Below, one piece after another: positions 55,554-64,000 of a DNA stretch of 64,000 nt (position 1 is the stretch's first letter; every line of letters begins with the position of its first letter). This DNA comes from Musa acuminata AAA Group (taxonomy: Eukaryota > Streptophyta > Magnoliopsida > Zingiberales > Musaceae), in the NCBI RefSeq assembly GCF_036884655.1, contig NC_088345.1:27135501-27199500 (forward strand), read 5' to 3'. The notes beneath the pieces are model-generated. The model ran no database searches. It was not told the DNA's origin and saw nothing but the letters and a program-made list of their open reading frames with translations. The position numbers and the translations under genes were made by a program.

Positions 55554-56369
55554 TATGATGACAATCAATTGATAATGGAGTTAACTTTAACTCCCCCTAT
55601 CTATATGCCATACTTGAGATAAGTCATTCCTGAATTCAAAACCTAAGAATTCAAGAGACATATTGATAAGTTAAAATCATTTGAACTTATCAATACTCCC
55701 ATCATGATGTATCTCTTTGAAGATGATGTCAAGGCTTGACATTCATTATCAAATATAACAAGTTTAAATGATGGAAATAGTAGCAATTCATCATATTGTA
55801 AGATATCAACATGTAAAGCTACGAAGTAAGATTTTGATATCATTACATGATGTACACATTTCAAATATTTTAGCAAGTATTGCATTTCATCACATGGTAA
55901 GATATCAACTCGTAGAATTTCGATGCAAGTTTTTTTTTTGTTTGATATCTTGACGCGATACAAACAAGCCATAATGCAAATTAATCATAGCATCTGTTCA
56001 TATATCTCTTGGTGATGCAAGCATGGCATAATCATAGTATTAGTGTTTATAGCATCAATTCATATATTTCTCTCTCTTTGTCATCAACAAAAAGCTTGGT
56101 AGTTGTGATACTAGGAGAACAATATAAGCAAATTATCAAGCTTATAAAGGAAGGCATGATACGTAGATTGCTTTGAATACTTCTTACTTTTTTTTTGTTA
56201 TAATCTTTTTGCATGAAGGAGGAAAGCCATTTGTGATACCAGCTATTTGTGAGTTTACTTTGAGTCAAGATATGTGTGTGAAACAGCTTTTTACAAGTAA
56301 AAATACTATCATCCATATTTCAAGATGAAATTCATAATCAGGAATCATATCATTCATATGTATTCGGAC
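55554..56369 (-). other. Cop-6 3' non-coding spacer
   Basis: AT-rich, alignable with 60735-61515 of Cop-7 but lacking about 285 bp present there at 61515-61800. No domain. Confidence 0.78.
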
Positions 56370-59360
56370 AAATCAACATTCCTAATTCTCTTCTTATGAA
56401 ATCAAATTGCTCTTCACATAGAGGTTTTGTAAAAATATCAGCTAGTTGATGTTTAGTATCAATGAACTCTATGATTACGTCATGATTAGTAACATGATCT
56501 CATATAAAGTGATGTCTAATATCAATATGTTTTGTTCTTGAGTGTTGTATAGGATTCTTTGTTAAGCATATTACACTTGTGTTATCACATTTAATGGGAA
56601 TATTTTTAAGATGAACTTTATAATCTTCTAAGGTGTTTTTCATTCATACAACTTGTGCATAGCATACACTTGCTGCAATATATTTAGCTTCGGTTGTTGA
56701 TAGTACAACCGAGTTTTGTTTCTTAGATGATCTGGAAACAAGGGCATGTCCTAAAAATTGACATGTTCCTGATGTGCTTTTTCTATCTAGTCTACAGCTA
56801 GCATAGTCCGCATCAGCATAAGCAATTAACTCAAGATTATTTGATTTTGGGTACCATAATCCTAGATTTGTGGTACCATTAAGATATCTAAGTATTCTTT
56901 TAACTGCTTTGAGATGAGATATCTTAGGGTTTGATTTAAATCTAGCACAAAGTCCTACACTGAACATGATGTCTGGTCTAGTTGTAGTGAGGTAAAGTAA
57001 ACTTCCTATCATACCCCTATAAGTTTTTTGATCGACGCTTTCTCCACTTTCATCAATTTCTAACTTAGTGGAGGTGCTCATAGGAGTGTTAATAGCTTTT
57101 GAGTTATTCATATTAAACTTTTTTAGTAAATTCATAGAATATTTAGTTTGACTAATAAGGATGTCATTGCTTAGTTGTTTGATTTGTAAGCATAAGAATA
57201 ATGTTAATTCTCCCATTAAACTCATTTCGAATTCAAAACTCATAGTTTTAGCAAACGATTCACAAAGAGATTCATTCGTGGAACCAAAGATAATATCATT
57301 AACATAAATCTGAACAATGAGAAAATTATTTTCAAAATTCTTGATGAATAATGTAGTATCCACCTTGCATTTTATGAAATTATTTTCAATAAGAAAAGAA
57401 CTAAGTCTCTCATACCAAGCCCTCGGGGCTTGTTTTAAACCATAGAGAGCTTTAGTTAATCTAAACACATGATTAGGGAGGCTATTATTTTCAAATCCAG
57501 GGGGTTGTTAAACATTGACTTCTTCGGAAATAAAGCCATTAAGAAAAGCACTTTTAACATCCATTTGAAATAATTTAAAATTATTACTACTAGCGTAGGC
57601 AAAGAGCATCCTTATGGCTTCTAATCGAGCCATAGGAGCGAAGGTTTTTTCGTAATCGATACCTACTTCTTAGTTCAAACCTTTGGCCACTAATCTAGCC
57701 TTGTTTCTAACCACGATACCATTTTCATCTTGCTTGTTTCTAAAGAACCATTTAGTACCAATAACTAAATGGTCATTTGGCGTAGGAACAAGCTTCCACA
57801 CCTCATTTCTCTCAAATTGATTCAATTCATCTTGCATTGCAATAATCCATGAATCATCTTTTATGGCTTCGTCAACACATTTGGGTTCAATTTGGGATAG
57901 AAAAGTGGCGTTCACACTAAAATTTTTAAGAGAATATCGTGTTTAAACCCCCTTTGATGTGTCTCCTAAGATTAGCTCCTTAGGATGAGCATCTACATAC
58001 TTCCAATCCTTGGGTAAGGATGTTTCGAAAGTGGATACATCCAAGTTGCTAGTTGGAGACGGGGTTTCATTTAAATTCAAGAAATCAAAATTAACATCAT
58101 CATCAAAATCGTTTTTTCTGATTTCGGAAATCTCATTGAAAACAACATGAATGGATTCTTCAATAATTAAGGTTCTTTAATTGAAGATACGAAAAGCTTT
58201 AGAAACCAAATAATAACCAAGAAAGATTCCTTCATCGGATTTAGCATCAAATTTTCCTAAGTTTTCCTTTTCATTCAAGATAAAACACTTACACCCAAAG
58301 ACTTTAAAATATGAAACATTGGGTTTTTTGTTGTTCCATAACTCATAAGGAGTTTTGGTGAGTAAGGGTCTTATTAGAACTCTATTCAAATATAGCATGC
58401 AGTGTTTACGGCTTCGGCCCAAAAATATTTGGGTATGCTATGATTCAACATGGTTCTTGCCATTTCTTGTAAATTTAGAGTAGAGAAATTATGGTTGTAC
58501 CCATTGAGTTCACAAAATTCTTGGAAATCATGGTTTTAAAATTCTCCACCGTGATCACTTCTAATTGACGAAATCATATACCCCTTTTCTTTTTGAACAA
58601 GTTTACAAAACTTGGTAAAATATCTAAAGCATTCATTTTTCTATTTTAAGAAGTAAGTCCATGTATATTTGCTATAGTCATCCACAATGACGAAGGCGTA
58701 TTTGCTACCTCCAAGACTTGATGTAGAGATTGGTCCGAACAAGTCCATATGGATCAATTGTAAGGGCCTAGAGGTGCTTATTTGATTCGTAGATTTGAAA
58801 CTACCCTTAATTTGTTTACATAATTGGCAAGCATCACATACATTATCTTTGATGAACTTGTTATGAGGAATTCCTCTTACAAGTTCTTTAGATGATATTT
58901 GAGTTATTAGTTTCATGCTAGCATGACCTAATCTTCTATGCCATAGCCAAGCATCCTCATTCAAAACCGAAAAACACATTTCATTACACAAATAATTGAT
59001 GTCAATAGTGTATACGTTATTTTGTTTTAATACAATCATAGACATATTTTTGTGTGGTTTTTCAATGATGCAAGCATTAGATTCGAATCTAACAATGTAT
59101 CCTTTATCACATAATTGACTAATGCTCAAGAGGTTATGTTTTAAACAATTAACTAACAAAACATCTTCAATAAAGAAGTTGGATTTGTTATCTATGGTTC
59201 CTTTGCCAATGATTTTACCCTTGTTGTTGTCTCCGAAGGTGACATAGCCTTCGTCTATGCTAGTGAGCTTAGAGAATTGAGATGGATCTCCGGTCATATG
59301 CCTTGTGCATCCACTATCAAGGTACCATCTCTTGCTCCTAGCTTGCCATGGTATAGGTTT
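56370..59360 (-). pseudogene. pol: Cop-6 pol, many stops and frameshifts
   Basis: SIRE-type pol close to Cop-5. From right to left: the protease site YLDSGCTRHMTG at about 59290-59325; 58641-59297 with the GAG-pre-integrase region ([11 protein letters not shown]) and the integrase start (LIHMDLFGP); 58177-58422 with the integrase C-terminal part ([17 protein letters not shown]); 57670-57915 with the hinge to RT ([17 protein letters not shown]); 56644-57468 with RT ([25 protein letters not shown], so the second catalytic region reads YVND) and RNase H; and its end to 56370 after a stop. The YVND change alone would abolish polymerase activity. Confidence 0.88.
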
Positions 59361-59363
59361 CTA

Positions 59364-59934
59364 CAAGAAAGGATGATTTTTAGGAACCCATTTGCTTTTG
59401 GGTGCCTCAAAAATAGATCTATATTGTTTATCATGTTGCATAGAATTTGTCTTGGTTCCTTTAGGAACCCAAATTAATTTATTCGGACTAATTTTCTTGA
59501 ATGGACAATAATGCGTTTTGTGTCCAAATTTGTAACAAAAGTTGTATTTGCTTTAGTGCCGAACATGTAAGATGGGGCCTTTTATGAAGGTGTTTGGATT
59601 TTGGTGAGGACTTCTCACAAATCCAATTGCACTTCTTTTGGGAACGTGACCCTTGTTTGCAAGGATCATGTTCAATGACTTGCTAACAACCTCGAATTTC
59701 TTCAAGGTGTCCTTAAGTAGCAAGTTTTCCTTTTGGAGAGTTTCTAGATCATAGCATTTTATACATGAGACTAAACTATTATGATATTCAGCTTTTAACT
59801 TATCAAAATTACAAGTAAGATTGTCATGCTCCTTTTTTAGCAATTTATATTTTCTACTAATAATCTTGCATTCATCAAATAAGTCATGGAAAGCATTTAA
59901 TAAATCTTGATCTTTTTCTGTGATTCTTAGAGCT
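59364..59934 (-). pseudogene. gag: Cop-6 gag, C-terminal fragment
   Basis: Hinge and second knuckle region of SIRE gag. 59553-59843 holds LKKEHDNLTCNFDKLKAEYHN and LKDTLKKFEVVSKSLNMILANKGH, corresponding to Cop-5 gag 47760-48010. It ends HPFL followed by a UAG (59361-59363), as in Cop-5. The conserved knuckle near 59530 has lost Cys residues. At 59934 it is cut off by LTR sequence in the opposite orientation. Confidence 0.8.
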
Positions 59935-60670
59935 CAAAATTGTTGTAAAGGCCAAAAGTTCTTCTCCCTCTGTTCTTCCAAGTTTTGAGTTTTAAAGAGA
60001 GGAGAGAAAATTCTGTAAGGGTTGTCTCCTATGCCCGTCAAAAGGAGTGAAACTGTAAAAGGGTGGTTGGCCTTCGCCTATTGAAGGAAGGCCTCTAGTT
60101 GACATCGGTGACCTCGTCGGTGGAGGAAGCCAAAAGTGGAGTTGGTCAAGATTGACCGAACCACTCTAAATCTCAGTTTGCATTTACTTTAAGCATATTA
60201 TCTTTACTACAAACCTCCTCTAAAGCTTACTGCTTTCTGCGCATATATGATTGGGTTTCAAGCTTTGCACTTTCCGAATTAGCGATTAGACGTAAATATG
60301 TTTTCTCGTACGATCATCATATTTCAGTTTGCGTTTACATTTTTATTTCAATCATAACTGCAAACTGCCTTTATATCCTTGCTTAAACTGCATCTCGCCT
60401 AATCAAGTGATTTACGAATCAGCATTTAGACGTAAATCAACTTCTTCGTATGAACGTTGTATTTCAGTTTGCGCTTATATTCTAGTTTTCATCATAACTG
60501 CAAACTGCCTTCATAGATTGATTTTAACGTCATCTCGCTTGATCTTAAGTTAAAATAATCTTAGAATCGGCTTTCACACCGAAATCGTTTTTATCGTTCG
60601 AACATGATTTATCGTTGAAAGATTTTCGCTGCACTAATTCACCCCCCCTCTTAGTACTCTTGATCCTAAC
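59935..60670 (+). repeat. SIRE-type LTR, R-U5 half, + orientation
   Basis: 736 bp matching the Cop-2 LTR after its TATA box (AAGGGTTGTCTCC, then GACCGAACCACT) and ending ATTCACCCCCCCTCTTAG...GATCCTAACA. It contains an internal near-duplication of about 120 bp (CGTAAAT..TCTTCGTA and CAGTTTGCGTTTA units at about 60285-60500). No primer site follows. Confidence 0.85.
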
Positions 60671-60721
60671 AGTATTTATAGGCCTCAAGAGGAGACTTCA
60701 TCATCAAAATCCAAGATTCAA
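60671..60721 (-). repeat. Collapsed LTR of Cop-7
   Basis: Only the TATA-box end (GTATTTATAGGCCTCAAGAG) and the terminal about 30 bp (to GATTCAACA) of a - strand SIRE LTR remain. The U3 between them is deleted. It is followed by the polypurine tract at 60722-60735. Confidence 0.82.
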
Positions 60722-60735
60722 CAATCTCCCCCTTT

Positions 60736-61806
60736 TTGATGATGACAATCAATTGATAATGGAGTTAACCTTAACTCTCCATATCTATATGCCATACTTG
60801 AGATAAGTAATTCTTGAATTCAAAACCTAAGAATTCAATAGATATATTGATATGTTAAAATCATTTGAACTTATCAATACTCCCATCATGATTTCCATCA
60901 TGATGTATCTCTCTGAAGATGATGTCAAGGCTTGACATTCATTTTCAAATATAACAAGTTTGAATGATGGTAATAGTAGCAATTCATTATATTGTATGAT
61001 ATCAACATGTAAAGCTGCGAAGTAAGATTTTGATATCATTACATGATTTACACATTTCAAATATTTTAGCAAGTATTGGATTTCATCACATGGAAGATAT
61101 CAACTCGTAGAATTTTGATGCAAGTTTTTTGTTTGATATCTTGACACGATACAAACAAGGCATAATGCAAATTAATCATAGCATATGTTCATATATCTCT
61201 TGGTGATGCAATCATGGCATAATCATAGCATCAGTGTTTATAGCATCAATTCATATATTTCTCCCCATTCGTCATCAACAAAAAGCATGATAGTTGTGAT
61301 ACCGGGGGAACAATATAAGCAAATTATCAAGCATATAAAGGAAGGCATGATACGTAGATTGCTTTGAATACTTCTTTCCTTTTTTTTGTTATAATCTTTT
61401 TGCATGAAGGAGGAAAGCCATTTGTGATACCAACTATTTGTGAGTTTACTTTAAGTCAAGATATGTGTGTGAAACAGCTTTTTGCAAGTAAAAGTACTAT
61501 CATCCATATTTCAAGATGGAATTCATAAGCAAGAATCATTTCATCAGATTCATTTCAGAAAAAATATTTTTCATAAGAGTGTATGAGAAAATCCAATTTT
61601 TAGCATTCCAATTGTTAAGCGAATCTGAAAATGAAATGAACTCTTTCATGCATTCGGACAAGACTATGCTACAGATTTTCAAATACAATCATGAAGACAA
61701 AACATTTTTGTATTCAACACATAATTTTCAACATGTTATTTAGGCATGTAATGGCAATCAAGTGATTTGATCATTCAATAAAGTCCGAAAAATAATTTTA
61801 ACTAGT
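60736..61806 (-). other. Cop-7 3' non-coding spacer
   Basis: AT-rich spacer with a purine run near 61262-61280. No env-like frame. Includes the 61515-61800 block missing from Cop-6. Confidence 0.78.
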
Positions 61807-64000
61807 TTATGTATTCGGACACATCAACATTCCTAATTCCCTTCTTATGAAATCAAATTGCTCTTTACTTATAGGTTTTGTAAAAATATCAGCTAGTTGA
61901 TGTTTAGTATCAATGAACTCTATGATTACATCATGATTAGTAACATGATCTCGTATAAAGTGATGTCTAATATTAATATGTTTTGTTCTTAAGTGTTGTA
62001 TAGGATTCTTTGTTAAGCATATTGCACTTGTGTTATCACATTTAATGGGAATATTTTTAAGATGAACTTTATAATCTTCTAAGGTGTTTTTCATCCATAC
62101 AACTTGTGCACAGCATGCACTTGCTGCAATATATTCAGCTTCGGTTGTTGATAGTGCAACTGAGTTTTGTTTCTTAGATGACCAGGAAACAAGGGCATGT
62201 CCTAAAAATTGACATGTTCCTGATGTTCTTTTTCTATCAAGTCTACAGCTAGCAAAGTCCGCATCAGCATAAGCAATTAACTCAAGATTATCTGATTTTG
62301 GGTACCATAATCCTAGATTTGTGGTACCATTATGATATCTAAGTATTCTTTTAACTGCTTTGAGATGAGATATCTTAGGGTTTGATTGAAATCTAGCACA
62401 AAGTCCTACACTGAACATGATGTCTGGTCTAGTTGCAGTGAGGTAAAGCAAAACTCCTATCATACCCCTATAAGTTTTTTGATTGAAGCTTTCTCCACAT
62501 TCATCAATTTCTAACTTAGTGGAGGTGCTCATAGGAGTGTTAATAGCCTTTGAGTTATTCAAATTAAACTTTTTTAGTAAATTCATAGTATATTTAGTTT
62601 GACTAATAAAGATGTCATTGCTTAGTTGTTTGATTTGTAAGACTAAGAAGAATGTTAATTCTCCCATTAAACTCATTTCGAATTCAAGACTTATAGTTTT
62701 AGCAAACGATTCACAAAGAGATTCATTCGTGGAACCAAAGATAATATCATCAACATAAATCTGAACAATGAGAAAATTATTTTCAAAATTCTTGATGAAT
62801 AATGTAGTATCAACCTTGCCATTTGTGAAATTATTTTCAATAAGAAAAGAACTAAGTCTCTCATACCAAGCCCTCGGGGCTTGTTTTAAACCATAGAGAG
62901 CTTTAGTTAATCTAAACACATGATTAGGGAGGCTTTTATTTTCAAATCCAAGAGGTTGTTCAACATCGATTTCTTCGGAAATAAAGCCATTAAGAAAAGC
63001 ACTTTTAACATCCATTTGAAACAACTTAAAATTATTGCTACTAGTGTACGCAAGGAGCATCCTTATGGCTTTTAATCGAGCCACTAGAGCGAAGGTTTCT
63101 TCGTAATCGATACCTTCTTCTTGGTTGAAAACTTTGGCCACTAATCTAGGCTTGTTTCTAACCATGATACCATTTTCATCTTGCTTGTTACTAAAGACCC
63201 ATTTAGTACCAATAACTAAATGGTCATTTGGCCTAGGAACAAGCTTCCACACCTCATTTCTCTCAAATTGATTCAATTCATCTTGCATTGGGTTCAATTT
63301 GGGAGAGAAAAGCGGCGTTCGCACAAAAATTTTTAAGAGAAGATCGTGTTTTAACCCCCTTTAATGTGTCTCCTAAGATTAGCTCATTAGGATGAGCATC
63401 TATATACTTCCAATCCTTGGGTAAGGATGTTTCGGAAGTGGATGCATCCAAGTTGCTAGTTGGAGACGGGGTTTCATTTAAATTCAAGGAATCAAAATTA
63501 ACATCATCATCAAAATCGTTTTTTCTGATTTCGGAAATCTCATTGAAAACAACATGAATGGATTCTTCAATAATTAAGGTTCTTTTATTGAAGATACGAA
63601 AAGCTTTAGAAACCGAATAATAACCAAGAAAGATTCCTTCATCGGATTTAGCATCAAATTTTCCTAAGTTTTCCTTTTCACTCAAGATAAAACACTTACA
63701 CCCAAAGACTTTAAAATATGAAACATTGGGTTTTTTGTTGTTCCATAACTCATAAGGAGTTTTGGTGAGTAAGGGTCTTACTAGAACTCTATTCAAAATA
63801 TAGCATACGGTGTTTACGGCTTCGGCCCAAAAATATTTGGGTAGGCTATGTTCATTCAACATGGTTCTTGCCATTTCTTGTAAATTTCAATTTTTTCTTT
63901 CTACTACTCCATTTTGTTGAGGATTTCTTGAAGTAGAGAAATTATGGTTGTATCCATTGACTTCACAAAATTCTTGGAAATAATGGTTTTGAAATTCTCC
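61807..64000 (-). pseudogene. pol: Cop-7 pol, nearly open, partial
   Basis: 61807-63324 (505 codons) covers the RT hinge, RT ([46 protein letters not shown] with an intact YVDD) and RNase H ([34 protein letters not shown]). 63278-63874 covers the integrase C-terminal part ([31 protein letters not shown]). The two frames overlap because about 46 bp between FLSQIEP and MQDELNQF, present in Cop-6, are missing here, which shifts the frame near 63290. The sequence from 63875 to 64000 still reads as integrase but contains further changes. With the frameshift, no complete Pol is expected. Confidence 0.9.

Larger units (their letters stand above)
53117..59934 (-). mobile_element. Cop-6: degenerate - strand SIRE-type element
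   Basis: LTR region (53117-55539, rearranged by an inverted duplication), polypurine tract, 3' spacer, broken pol (56370-59360) and partial gag (59364-59934). The gag N-terminus, primer site and 5' LTR are missing at 59934. It is related to Cop-7 with the same order and orientation about 5.2 kb to the right. Confidence 0.82.
60722..64000 (-). mobile_element. Cop-7: - strand SIRE-type element, continuing past the window
   Basis: Polypurine tract, 3' spacer and most of pol. The integrase region runs off the right edge. Close to Cop-6 at the nucleotide level but with far fewer stops. Confidence 0.88.

Overview
The window looks like plant nuclear DNA made almost entirely of nested LTR retrotransposons. 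I found no host gene, tRNA, rRNA or CRISPR array. The evidence is Ty1/Copia elements of the SIRE (Sirevirus/Maximus) type with UBN2-like gag, Ty3/Gypsy elements, primer sites complementary to plant initiator tRNA-Met (TGGTATCAGAG), 5-bp target duplications, and extensive element-in-element insertion. A flowering plant is certain enough; a monocot, possibly Zingiberales-like, is only a weak guess.

Left block (1-27378), Gypsy-rich. A degenerate Gypsy element on the + strand (Gyp-1) enters from the left edge and runs to about 23880. It is split twice. First, a pol-less SIRE-type Copia element on the - strand (Cop-1, 600-7927, duplication AAAGA) sits in its leader. Second, another + strand Gypsy element (Gyp-2, 9625-23192, duplication ATAAC) sits between its protease and reverse transcriptase. 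Gyp-2 is itself split by a 3.0-kb LTR-like unit (Sol-1, 10919-13947, duplication GTTAT) and by a - strand Gypsy element (Gyp-3, 15355-20647, duplication CCTTC). At about 23.9 kb Gyp-1 abuts a truncated - strand Gypsy copy (Gyp-4) that keeps the RT active site missing from the other three.

Middle block (27379-52197), Copia. An old - strand Copia element (Cop-3) has its 3' LTR split by a gag-only SIRE element on the + strand (Cop-2). Its protease region is split by a TNT1-like element (Cop-4, 37840-51375, duplication GTACT), whose gag is split in turn by a young, nearly intact SIRE element (Cop-5, 42145-50453, duplication GACTT). Cop-5 is the only element with a long intact pol frame (993 codons).

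Right block (52198-64000). SIRE LTR fragments in both orientations and two related - strand SIRE internal regions (Cop-6 and Cop-7). Two U3 halves form a palindrome with arms of about 910 bp.

Together the window shows dependent elements beside possible helpers. Three Gypsy copies share deletions of the RT active site and integrase core, and two SIRE copies share one gag-to-3'-spacer junction. Cop-5-type and Gyp-4-type elements are the sort that could supply proteins in trans. I found no new gene system of the defence or biosynthetic kind. The unusual material is in how the retroelements are built.
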